DNA of 64,000 bases from the NCBI GenBank assembly GCA_029204225.1, contig CM055095.1, positions 20,949,348-21,013,347 of the forward strand. Direction: 5' to 3'. This document shows, one piece after another, positions 11,880 to 22,269 of the stretch (the stretch's first letter is position 1; each line of letters opens with the position of its first letter). Both the position numbers and the translations under genes were made by a program. Below the pieces are notes generated by a model. It did not search any database. It was not told where the DNA came from and saw nothing but the letters and a program-made list of their open reading frames with translations. This stretch comes from Diphasiastrum complanatum (Eukaryota > Streptophyta > Lycopodiopsida > Lycopodiales > Lycopodiaceae).

Positions 11880-12635
11880 TCAGATTATGTCCTGTTCACA
11901 TGTGTTTGTGGAGGTATCCTCCTCCTCTCCATCTTGGTCTTTAGCTTTGTCATTAGAGAAGTGATGATGTTGTTTCTTACTCCTCTCTTTGTGCTTGGCA
12001 AATAGAACTTTGCCATCATCATGATTGAGTGATAGCTTGTCCATCCTCAAGAGTTTGTACTCTTGTCTTGATTCTTCAAAAATAAGCACACTTTGAAGGG
12101 CCTCCAAACTTGGTAGCTCCTCCTTAATGGCATAGGATTGGACAAGGTTGTCATATTCATCTCTCAAGCCATTGAGAATGACTTGGACTAGCTCACTTTG
12201 ATTGATTGAGTCACCAATACATGCAAGCTCCCTATGAATATCCTTGACTCTCAAAACATAATTACATCCACTCCCATCACTCTTTTGACTACTTTGGAAG
12301 ATTTGATTTCTAAGAGTGAGGAGCCTAGAGGTGTTCTTAGCCTCATACATGGACTTGAGACAATCCCAAGCTTCCTTGGATGTAGAACAATCACCAATCT
12401 CCCTCAATATCTCATTAGAGACATTTATCTTAATGTAGTGGAGAGCCATCCTAGCTCTCTTCTTGTATTTTTGTACTTCCCCATCTTCCATTCGAGGCTC
12501 CTCCTCAATCCCAAGTACAATGTCCATCACATCTTGGAGTATCAAGATGGACTCCATCCCCAACTTCCATATTGAATAATTGGAAGTAGACAATCTCTCA
12601 CTTGGTTGCAACAAGTATGAACTCATTGAAGTCAT
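11880..12635 (-). pseudogene. Ty1/copia Gag (UBN2-type), 3'-truncated
   Basis: A 251-codon ORF begins MTSMSSYLLQPSERLSTSNY and carries the plant copia Gag signature: YSIWKLGMES near the start, a CSTSKEAWDCLKSMYE block near residue 85, and LVQVILNGLRDEYDNLV near 150. The usual CCHC zinc knuckle and the protease/integrase/RT are absent; the frame ends soon after an acidic tail. Its PBS and LTR lie upstream at 13379-14241, so this is the 5' end of a minus-strand element that lost its pol region. The same gag family recurs at 49.3 kb. Confidence 0.75.
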
Positions 12636-13378
12636 GTAAAGTGGAGATAAATAAAAGTGATGAACAAAAAATGTTGCTTCTCTCTCACTATAGGATCCAA
12701 TAATGGTGTGCTACCATCTCCTATGCAAGATCTTGCAACAAACTGTGAGATGATTCTCACTAGTTATCTCAATCTCTCCAAAACTAGATCTACTTCACAT
12801 CAAATGATGGAGTATGGGTAAAGTTAGGATCAAACACTCTTAGCACGTGTGAAATACACTAAGAAATCAAATTTTACTCAAATACAATGATATTGCATGA
12901 AACAAAATGGCTAAGATCTCAAAACAGTGCCTAGATCACATATAGATGAGATTGGTAAGCATTCAACTATGATTTTGGATCAAACAAGCAATCTCTTGAT
13001 CAAACCAAATGTGTCCACCCAGGACTAGGTGCCCTACCTAACCCTCTTCAAAAGCTTATAACTTTTGATTGGCACAACCAAATGGAATGAAACTGATTGC
13101 ATCAGAAACTAGACAAAAATAGCTTCAAAACAAGCTATCTAGCAAGATTTTGGATCAACCATGAAAGAGAACTCCCAAACTAAAATTGGATGTTCCTCAC
13201 ACGTTTCTGAGCACCTGATTCCGTATAGTACCAGGTCAGACCCAATCAATGTCCTTTTGATCTCTTTTGATCCAAAATTGAACAGGATAGCTAGGAAAAT
13301 GGGCCTTGACAATTTCTAGCTCAAGATTGATGAATAGTTTTCACTTAAATGGATCATAATACATGGTAACCTTAGGTA

Positions 13379-13391
13379 GGCTCTAATACCA
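13379..13391 (-). other. Copia primer-binding site (tRNA-iMet)
   Basis: The minus strand reads TGGTATTAGAGCC, one base different from the TGGTATCAGAGC used by many plant copia elements. It lies immediately inside the LTR end at 13392. Confidence 0.8.
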
Positions 13392-14241
13392 TGTTGATTT
13401 CATATGTGTGGACTGTCCACAACATGTACTTGTGATCTCCTAAGGTGTGTAGATGCACCAAGATCAAGACTAGATTGAGATTCAAGATCTATCTTTGATT
13501 CTATGGAAAAAACACACTACTACATGCATTCAATCACTTCCAACTCTCACTCACACGTGTGGGAAGTGTTCCAAAAGTAATCTAAGTAAAAACAAGCTGC
13601 TCTCCTCGGGTAGAGAGAGAAAATCATCAATAGCTCTCGGATAGAGAGAGAAAATCATCAATAGCTCTCGGGTAGAGAGAGAAAGCTAGAAAATCACTTA
13701 CACTCAAAATCCACTCAATCTCAAAATCAATTTGATCCAAATGAGGACTACAATGATACTAGTAGATCCACGAGCTACCACTATGCTTAACTATCATTGG
13801 ACCACACTTTGCCACCTCTTAATCCTATTGGACCATTCATCTATGCACCTCTAAATTCTATTGGTTTCAAGCAAACCTCAAATTCTATTGGACCACTCAT
13901 GGTTCCACCTCTAAATCCTATTGGACCTCTAAAACTTCATCAAACGAAAGCATTATACTTGTCTACACTCTAATTGGCACAAGTTTGGCCTCCTACTCTA
14001 TTTTGGCTCAATAGTGGCATTACAAGTGGAAATGGATAATTTGCCATCTATGCCAAATTTGACCCTATCAACATCCTACACCTAAATGCTTGACTATGAA
14101 ATTCTATGAGACCCCTATATCAAACATTTTTACTTACTTTACAATTCTCCACACGTGGGAACATCCTCCACACATGTGAGATTCACTTACAAACTTCTAT
14201 CATAAAAAATACCAAGCTAGATTTTTTGCCAATTTCTCACA
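13392..14241 (-). mobile_element. 5' LTR of the minus-strand copia element
   Basis: The region runs TG..CA, from TGTTGATTT next to the PBS to CTCACA at 14241 (850 bp). Inside are three near-copies of CTCTCGGGTAGAGAGAGAAA (about 13610-13685) and several ATTCTATTGGACCA units. The inner end is fixed by the PBS; the outer end is inferred from similarity to the LTR-like copy ending near 9022. Confidence 0.65.
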
Positions 14242-14544
14242 ATAATTTCAAGTTATGTAAAAGTTAGTCACAAAGGCCTATTGGGGGTTTGTCCCATGGC
14301 ACTAGTGTGATTCAAAGTTAAGTTAGTCTACATTAGGGGACACCTCAACTCAAAAAGGGCCCTATAAGAAAGTCAAACTTAGTGAGAGAATGACTAGAGA
14401 GAGAAAGTAAAAACGGCAAGATTTGTTGCCGATTTTCTAGTTTCTGGTGCCCGCCGTCTAACTGGTGTGGTTAACTCATTGCAACTCAAACGAAATAAAC
14501 ACGCCGCCTAAGCACACAATCGACTAAGCACATGCCGCCTAAGC

Positions 14545-14633
14545 TATCAGTAGCGGGAGGAGAAGGAGAGGATAATTTTATTCACACTCTCAAGAAAATA
14601 TCAGTAGCGGGAGGAGAAGGAGAGGATAATTTT
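14545..14633. repeat. 54-bp-period duplication
   Basis: A 35-bp sequence beginning TATCAGTAGCGGGAGGAGAA occurs at 14545-14579 and 14599-14633 without visible change. It lies just before the transposase-like gene and could belong to its leader. Confidence 0.85.
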
Positions 14634-14784
14634 TTGGTGTTCCCTCCAAAAATCTTTGAAAACATTTGAAAGGTAGATCATATAACATGCATGTTTAATG
14701 ATTTACAAGCTTGTTTTGGTTTCGTGTGAATCGTTTTTCTTGTTACATGATTTAGTTTGTTTGATTTTGAAATAATGGAAAAGT

Positions 14785-17053
14785 TTGATCTTCGTATTGT
14801 GCTCCCACTCGATTGTGCTCCAATTTATAAGAGAAACACCAAAGCTGGTCAGATTAATGAGACTTGTAAGAAAGAACTTAGAGAAAAAAAATTGTAGAAA
14901 TATTGATTTGTGGATAGTTGGATCAATTTATCCCAAGGATCCAAGTACAAAATGTTTTTTAGACTTTCAAACTATTGGCCAGTTGTTGAATTTTGTGTGT
15001 AATGGACATAGTGGATTGTTGGAATACTGTCAAAAGTTGAGCCAATACGGGATGTATGAAGCAATGAAGCGAACACAAGTATTGGAGTATTTGTTGAATC
15101 AAACAAACAATGAGAAGGCAATACTTCAAGAAAATTTGCAGAAACAAATATACGAGAATACGACATTGAGCTCCAATATATCAGAATTGAAAACTATTAT
15201 TACTGATCTTCAAATATCTAATCAACTTATGTTGAGAGACGTTGAGAATTTTAAAAGAGAAATCTTGAGTGCTATTGCTGAAGGCGAAGTTCTCAGGAGA
15301 AAATTAAATATAAGAAAACTCAAACGACTTCCAAAAAAAGACATAGATGATCTGTCTCCAAGAAGTGGAAACAAGAAGAAAATGATTCAATCATTATTTA
15401 TTATGTCTTGCATATCATCTTTGGTGGCGAGTGAACATTATAAAGATTCTACGAGTATTGGAAAATCTTTGGGTTCCATATTGTCATCAAAAACTACAAA
15501 AGAAATGTTAAAGAATTCTCGTTATGACAGGATTAAGAATGATATTGTTGCAGTGATTATACAGAGCATTCAACATGTCTTGGATGCAAAGTTATCCAAG
15601 GAGCATGTGATGATTTAGGAATTAGTTGTAAAGCATATACTCTATTGTTTAAAATTGTACAGGAAGCCTTTGCACATGTGAAGATTCAAAAGCTACCTCT
15701 CCCTCGTCCATTTAGAGTAAAAAAAACAAGATATTATCTTAATGAGAGTATGAGTATGCTTATAAGGTGAACCATTTCATATCAAGAAATTGTATACATG
15801 TGAGAGTGGAACATTGGAATACAATGAGCCCAACAATTTATTTTTGGATATTAACAAAGTAGTGGCATACATGATTAAATATTACAAAATATTTGAAAGA
15901 GAAGTCCAAGGAAAATTGATATTGGTTATTAAATTTGATGAGTCTGAAAATGTTAAGGGACAAAAATTGGAACGGGTAAGTATCACCTTTATGAACAGAG
16001 CATTGAACAATACTGAAAATGATGCAGATGATTCCTCATTTAGTGTTCAATCAGAGAATGAAATATGGTGGTTAGCAGCATTTCAGGTATATTTCAATTT
16101 TACTTAGTATTGTATTTTATCACCTAAGTTGCTGATGTCAATGTTCGTAACTTTGTATGTGTTTGTTACTTTTCAGGTTTTAAAAGAAGACATTGCTATC
16201 TAGGCGTGGATTTTTTCGACACCATATTATGCAAAGATTATTGAAGAGCATATGGGTGGAAACAAAATATATGTGCCAAACTATGTTTCAAATTTTATGG
16301 CATCTTGCAGGTGATTTAAAGACACTGAAATGTATGTATAATGCTTCGCATGGGGCACATACTAAACACCCTTGTTTGTATTGTATGAAGAATTGTTAAG
16401 ACTTGAATTTGACAAGATCACGAGTTGGTCCAACAAGAGATCGAGAGGATCTGAACTTTAGACCTGTGTTGGCAATTCTATTGATCAATGTTCACATATG
16501 CACATTGCATGTTGAGGTACAAATTATTGAAAAATTGATTTACAATCATATTTTGTATGTCTGGAATACCAAACCTGAATCGGCTTCTAAAATTGAAATT
16601 GAGAGATTAGAGCAAGTACTTTCAAAAGCAGGTTTGCACAAGGGGAATGTAAAAATAGAAAAAAGTGAAAAACTATCGGGTAAATCAGGGAACGTTCCAA
16701 ACAAGCCATCTGTTGGAGGTGCAAAAGCTAGAAGGTTTTTATCACACTGGAAAGTCTTCTACCGTGACATACAATGTTTGGAAAGACGTTGCAACAGCAT
16801 CAAAAGATTTTGAAGAGAGGGGCAACACAAGATTAAAAAAAGCTGCAGTATGGCAAAATCTCGACAATTTGATTGGCATGTTGCTAAAAGAAAAGTTATC
16901 TGAAATTGACATTGCAAATTTACAAAAATATTGTGAGATATTTGTCAAATCGGTAGCAGAATGTTGGGGAGAGGATCACGTTACAGACTATATGGCAATT
17001 CACTATTTGTTTTTGTGCAAAATTGTTCTACAAAGTCATATATTTGATTTCTG
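14785..17053 (+). pseudogene. Transposase-like gene of an unnamed DDE-type family, broken
   Basis: Consecutive plus-strand open segments (14785-15618, about 15620-15770, 15790-16090, 16180-16398, 16403-16813, 16665-17053) read as one protein broken by frameshifts and stops. A plausible intron with a GT donor after 16086 and AG at about 16176 joins two of them. In order: a coiled-coil N-terminal half; FDESENVKGQKLERVSI (candidate first catalytic Asp); LAGDLKTLKCMYNASHG followed by HPCLYC (second Asp, then a C-x2-C); HICTLHVEVQIIEKLI; and a C-terminal VWQNLDNLIGMLL..LSEIDIANLQ block. This order recalls large uncharacterised transposase-like proteins of fungi, oomycetes and invertebrates. That resemblance is from memory. 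No TIRs were identified. Confidence 0.45.
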
Positions 17054-17164
17054 ATATATGTATAACATAAATACGAAAATTTGTAATCAGTTAAATTTTC
17101 AGATGGATTTTCATTGAATACGATGCTAAATATGATTATAATAGAATAAGAAAATAAAAATTAC

Positions 17165-18166
17165 CATGTCATGCTGATCATACTCCAACAATCCTTTTCC
17201 ACGCAAGTCATGCCCAGCAAGAAACGTATCCTCAGAAAAAACGTATCGCTCTGGAGGAGGATATCTCTTTTGAAACTCAATGAACTCCTCCTCACTAGGA
17301 GCATTTGCGCCATAGCATAGACATTGTTGCCTTGTAATTTGTAAGGCCTGCTCTCCAGACTTCCAACCAGCTTCATCTTGACAGTCAATCCCTTCAATTA
17401 AATCATCATGATTGAAGTCTATTATATCCGAAAATTCTAACAATGCATTGGCTAGTACAAATAGGATCTCGTCCTCTCTCATGTCGAACACATCCCCAAT
17501 ATCATTCAATGATAAATATGGCAGGCTATTCATATGGTATACAAGAATGTCGAGCAGTGTCTTCCTTTTATCGTGTTCTTCTACACCTAATGTAGAAGAT
17601 ATTACCATCGACCGTGACAAAGCAGGGCCATACATTGAAGCCAGCCTAGCCTCTTCCTCATCAGCCAATACTTCGTCTTCTAAATTTTTGTCCACATCGA
17701 CAGTAAATCTCTGAGTAGATGTTCTACTTAAAGAACCAACACCAATTGATCTAGAAGATTGGCCTTCATCAGGTATTAACGCAGATATGAAGAAAACAAA
17801 AGCTATGACCTCAGCTATAAATCTGCATGATCTCCTATGGGATTCACAATATTGTACCACCTTCAGGCTCTCGTCAAGCTTGGTAAACTTCCTATCATGC
17901 TTGTGCTTGGCTTCAGGCTGGGCAACTATCAGTTCATGGAAATGAATAAACTTCAGGCCATCAATAACAAGAGATAATTCGAGGATGCTAGTCCGAAACT
18001 TTTCGAATAATTCTAATAGGTGAGACTTGTGCTCAAGCACAAATCTATTGCCATAAAATTTAAGACGAAAAAGCGATGAAAAGTACTCAACACTGTCTAG
18101 AACACCAACGTCAGAGAGAAATTTATGCAGCTTGTCAGATTCCATATCATATATGACAGACAACAC
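17165..18166 (-). CDS. Unrecognised protein, 334+ codons, converging on the transposase-like gene
   Basis: The ORF begins MLSVIYDMESDKLHKFLSDVG. It stays open to 17126, but ATG|GTAATT at 17165/17164 looks like a splice donor, so the last 12 codons may be intron and more exons may follow. Features: Leu-rich helical N-terminal half, Cys/His-poor, with FIAEVIAFVFFISALIPDEG (possible hydrophobic helix) near residue 120; acidic middle (LEDEVLADEEEARLAS); a C-terminal EEEFIEFQKRYPPPERY segment. I do not recognise a family. It lies tail to tail with the transposase-like gene and head to head with the ORF at 18574. The long intact frame amid decay argues for recent function or recent insertion. Confidence 0.5.
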
Positions 18167-18473
18167 TGGATACTGGATATCGCAAGCACGCGAGGAATGG
18201 AGACAATTCGGATCGACAGAGAGACTCTCGCGTGGCAGCGATATCAGGAAAAATAGAATGTAACAATATCACAGGCAAGCGACAATGTGCAAAAAAAATA
18301 GAGAAAAGCAGCAACGTTGCGTTGTAGCGATATTCGGCAGCTGAAACGAATATTCGATATCGCAGGCACACGAGGGAGGGATGGCAAATGAAATCGAACA
18401 CAGTGGACTTGCGTAGTTGTGATATTGCCTTGATGATCTCTGAATAGCAAAACATTTTATGGCGCTGTTTAGC

Positions 18474-18484
18474 CCTTATATAAA
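18474..18484 (-). promoter_or_regulatory. TATA-like box upstream of the 18166 ORF
   Basis: The minus strand reads TTTATATAAGG, a good plant TATA box, about 310 bp upstream of the ATG at 18166. The leader between them contains two related GATATCGCA(A/G)GCAC(G/A)CGAGG units. Confidence 0.45.
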
Positions 18485-18573
18485 TCCCGCAGATTCATCG
18501 CAGCCGTTCGAAAATCACCGTTAGATATGCGACACTTCAAAGATACGTCCCTCTCTCCTCCACCTCCGCCTAA

Positions 18574-19235
18574 AAAAGATTAGTACTATCATATGAGACC
18601 GAGCAGATGATAGGCCAGACCCAATTGATTCTTGGTACACTGAAAGGTCAAGAGGGTCTTCCTGTCACTCCTGGTCTAAATTTTTTACTAGATTACTCTT
18701 CTGATACTGACCAGTCTTTGGATGTGTTGAGACGCACCACAGAGGATCTAGATAGATATATAACAAAATCAATTGCTCTTTTTCCTGATAGCCCATCTCA
18801 ATCAATAAGAACTGTATATAAAAATTTAGCTGTTCATTATCCGGTCAATCCCATGCTGACATTTTTTTATTCTGAGCGTATATAATTTCTGACGAGTACA
18901 TAGCTAAAAAAATAGATAAATTAGGTGGTCACTTTGTATTCAATATATATTCGGCCTCATATATGAATTATTTTAATCCTGTTATCTGTAAGGAGTTATT
19001 GAATAAGTCTTCGAACCTCACAGACCCAGTTGTCAAAGCTGGACTCAATTATTGGGTTCAGTTGTACAAAAGCGACAGTGTTTCTAGTGTTTTTGTGCTT
19101 ACTCAATTTTTTTGTCACCTGCTTAAGGACGAGCAATCAGCTGCATCATGTTTACGACGTATGCCATGCGACTCCGAAATTTTTGTTGTACCATACTGTC
19201 AAAAGTATGTATTAAAAAGAAGAAGCAACGATTGA
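18574..19235 (+). pseudogene. Unrecognised ORF pair split by one frameshift
   Basis: The first frame is open 18574-18885 (first ATG 18607, MIGQTQLILGTLKGQEG). A second frame is open 18876-19235. The two read as one protein of about 220 residues with a frameshift near 18876-18888. The second part includes KLGGHFVFNIYSASYMNY and SVFVLTQFFCHLLKDEQ. No family is recognised. It is divergent from the 18166 ORF, about 400 bp between start codons, and ends directly at a CT microsatellite. Confidence 0.35.
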
Positions 19236-19248
19236 AATCTATCTGTGC

Positions 19249-19250
<2 letters not shown>

Positions 19251-19305
<55 letters not shown>

Positions 19306-19317
19306 GTTTGTTTGTGT

Positions 19318-19408
<91 letters not shown>
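19251..19408. repeat. Compound (CT)n-(TG)n-(GA)n microsatellite
   Basis: About 53 bp of CT, a short CACGTTTGTTTG spacer, about 43 bp of TG, then about 52 bp of GA. The CT and GA arms are complementary, so the tract can fold back on itself. Confidence 0.95.
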
Positions 19409-19411
<3 letters not shown>

Positions 19412-21138
19412 AATGTTCTCTACTTCTCGAAAACATTGGAGTTGCTCATCTTTGTTGACTATTGCACAACGATGACATGCTTAGGGCTCTCCATCAAGCA
19501 ATCTTGAAATGACATCTCGACTAAAATTGATGCAATTGCAATTTGGTTCTTAAATTGGCCTTGCACAATCATACATCTTGGATTATTCAATTTGACATGT
19601 GAGCTTGTAGACTTTATTTGAAAACACTTATATTATGTAGAGTATTATTAGGACTATGCACTATTCAAGTCCCTAGTCAGATGATGCCTTTATCTAACTT
19701 TTGCCCATTATTGTTTACTTTCAAAAACATTTTTTGCCTTTTAGTTACGTTCAGAAGTTTATTGGTAAATATGACATCTTTGACAAAATTATAGTTGTCA
19801 ATGTTGACTTAAACGATAATTGCTTAGATAAAGAAGATTTGCAAAATGCCCACCAAATTTCAACACTGATCTTGCTTATACAACCTTATGAAAATAAGGT
19901 TGCATTCAGCTTGTAAGATTCTCTGCCATGCTGCACACAACCATTGGGGGTTTGCCTATGTTGTGAACTATTGAGCTCATGAAGGGTAAAAATGCCTATG
20001 GTAGTAGAGAAAGGGAGAGATTAGTGCAAGTCATTGCTTGATTTTCCCACAAGGCATAAAATCTACTCACTTTATTTCAAATATGCTTTTCTAAAACCAA
20101 AGACTAAAAATGTTCTTGATTTGAACAGCCCACAAAGGTTAAGTCATTCAGAAGACCTTCCATGCAGAAGGTCGTGTAATTTGCACTTGCCCACGGAAGG
20201 TATGAGCAAATAAAAAAGCCTGAGCTAATTTTGCAGAGTGAAGGCCCCTCAAATCCCGAAATTGATTCAATTGAGGACACTACTGTGAAGGGATCTTATT
20301 CAGTCTAAATTGTTTCTTTTCAAAACATGTCTTATTTGTACAATTCGAGTCAAGTGAAACACCAGCAGTCAAGAAACTATACTATCAAACAAATCAAAAA
20401 TATATTCAGTAGAAAGCATCCAAGATCTATTTAGACTCCGAGCTCAATGATTCCTAGTGACAGAAGTGGTTTAGATGCTATTTTTCCTGAACAAAGACAA
20501 GGGCCTCAATAAAAACCTAATGTACATAAGCATCACAAACTTGGATTGCCTCAAACCAATGGCTTCCCCAATATATGTTACGAATAATCAGTTCAACTAA
20601 GAATATGCAGATATATCATCAACTTCCAAAAATGTAGTTGCTGGGACTTGCGAGTTGCAATAGCCCGAAAAGCCTGATTGATGAAAAATTCTTCAACCAT
20701 TAAGACCATTCATAATAAGTGAAAAGAGTGACTTTACATCATTCTGATACTTTCCAAAATGTGCTGCGTGTAATTAATAAATAGTACGATACCGATCTAC
20801 AGCCGTGTGGTCACAAAATTCTCATGTATTGGCTCCGACCTCAAAGAAATTCGCTTGAAGAGCATGCCTTAGCCACATGCCTGAGTGCAGAATGGCTCAG
20901 CCCCACTTCAGATTTCAGGGGGCATGAACACGCTCAGGCTTGAATACCCCGCTCCAAGTCAGAAATCTTTCATTAGACTCTCAAGGGAAATTTTGTGATT
21001 CCATCACACACAACACCAGTGACGAAAACCAAGCCTAGCCAGGTGTTCGTGGGGATTCATAATGCATGAAAAACTTCTAATAAATACACTCAAACGAATT
21101 CCTGCTCAGTGATGAGTGCCTGAAAACAAGATCAGAAT
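19409..21138. other. No gene seen; 3' flank of the F-box gene at the right end
   Basis: AT-rich sequence. The last few hundred bases probably contain the 3' UTR of the minus-strand F-box gene. A 71-codon open stretch at 19701 has no recognisable feature. Confidence 0.35.
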
Positions 21139-22269
21139 TTAGAAAGAGTTCATCTCAAGCAAATAAGTGCGACGCTTTGCTAGTCTGCTTGTTGCAGTGT
21201 TGAAAGGTTCTTCAAAAGCTCCAGCTACAAAGTCATCACTTTCTCGGCGAGGGGCCTGGTCGCTTGGTTCTATGGCAACAAGGGTGGCTCCTTTGAGCGC
21301 AGTTCCTTCCGAAAGCTCCAGATATGGGGCATACCATAGCCTCATATTCAAAGCAGGAACTTGCGTCCTGTTCAAAGATGCTGAAGCTTCTGAAGGATTG
21401 TCTCTAAAATTCTGCAGTTGCTCTTTGCTCATAGATAGGGTTCCCTGCCCCGCTGCGTCGGTAAGAACAAGGCTTTCAAGGGTAGGGTGATCAGAAATAA
21501 TTTGTTGAAGAAGGTAATGCCTTGCAGAGGCCGCAATCAGAGAACTTATGGTCCACATGACTCTCAGTTTGAAACCGCCATCTGTGTACAAGTCTGGTAT
21601 GCTGCTGCTGTTCTCATCTTGCACAGAAAGATGTTCAGCTTCATCTGATCCAACTGCTTGTGGAGTGTGTTTTGTCATTCGTAGTTTGCTCTTCAAGGTG
21701 CTCACTTTTTTTAGCCTTTTTTCTTTTACCAAAGAGGAAGCTCCTAATATTACACAGCTTTCTAGTGTGCTGCCAAACTCAGCCTTCCATTTGAGAAGAA
21801 CATTGTGTCCAAAAACAAGCTCCCCGACAGGAAGTTCTATACGCAGACGCTGTATCTCCTTGAAATTCTTCAAAATCTCGCCCGGTGAATGGTCCGAAAC
21901 CTCTGCGGCCGCCGCCTTCTTGCTAAAGAACAAGTGCAGTGCTTGGAACGGCTTTGCTAGGCTTCTTAAGAGAAGCCTCTTCAAATTACTGAAAAGTCGT
22001 CTTGCTTTGCCATCGGCAGAAATTACACGATCAACTTTGACAGACACGTTTTCAACCTGGGGAGCTAACTCATTAAACCTTTTCGAGACGGCAGAGCACC
22101 TTCCAAGGGCCTTGATGTCCGCCAGTTTATTGAAAATAAGCAGCACAATAGGATCTGGAAGAAGATCGAAGTAGTCATCAGAATCTTTTGATATTTCAGA
22201 TGCCACCCTCTGATGATCCATCTCGGCTACTATATCGTAAACCATGTTTCCCCGTGTCACAGAGAACAT
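21139..22269 (-). CDS. F-box protein, AUF1/At5g46170-like
   Basis: An intact, intronless 376-codon ORF. The F-box lies at about residues 33-75 (YFDLLPDPIVLLIFNKLADI, then LGRCSAVSKRFNELAP), the segment that binds the SKP1/ASK subunit of SCF ubiquitin ligases. Family-typical stretches follow (VMWTISSLIAASARHYLLQ, HPTLESLVLTDA, MRLWYAPYLELSEG) and the C-terminus KRRTYLLEMNSF, close to the ending shared by Arabidopsis At5g46170/AUF-type proteins. The substrate is unknown; some family members are auxin-induced. In-frame Met codons lie at 22269, 22245 and 22224. The third leaves the shortest leader before the F-box and may be the real start. Confidence 0.9.
   Translation of the reverse strand: MFSVTRGNMVYDIVAEMDHQRVASEISKDSDDYFDLLPDPIVLLIFNKLADIKALGRCSAVSKRFNELAPQVENVSVKVDRVISADGKARRLFSNLKRLLLRSLAKPFQALHLFFSKKAAAAEVSDHSPGEILKNFKEIQRLRIELPVGELVFGHNVLLKWKAEFGSTLESCVILGASSLVKEKRLKKVSTLKSKLRMTKHTPQAVGSDEAEHLSVQDENSSSIPDLYTDGGFKLRVMWTISSLIAASARHYLLQQIISDHPTLESLVLTDAAGQGTLSMSKEQLQNFRDNPSEASASLNRTQVPALNMRLWYAPYLELSEGTALKGATLVAIEPSDQAPRRESDDFVAGAFEEPFNTATSRLAKRRTYLLEMNSF

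Noticed and set aside
13600-13690. Regularly spaced CTCTCGG(G/A)TAGAGAGAGA units resembling a small CRISPR-like array
   Set aside because: Three short units in a plant LTR with near-identical spacers; the same units occur in the related LTR at 8.45 kb.
14440-14500. Possible tRNA-like sequence around GGTGTGGTTAACTC
   Set aside because: No cloverleaf arms could be paired beyond a few bases.
18147-18455. 102-codon minus-strand ORF upstream of the 18166 ORF
   Set aside because: It overlaps the likely leader of that gene in another frame and shows no conserved feature; an upstream ORF role cannot be shown.
21548-22174. 208-codon plus-strand ORF
   Set aside because: It lies antisense over the F-box gene, whose family motifs fix the minus strand as coding.
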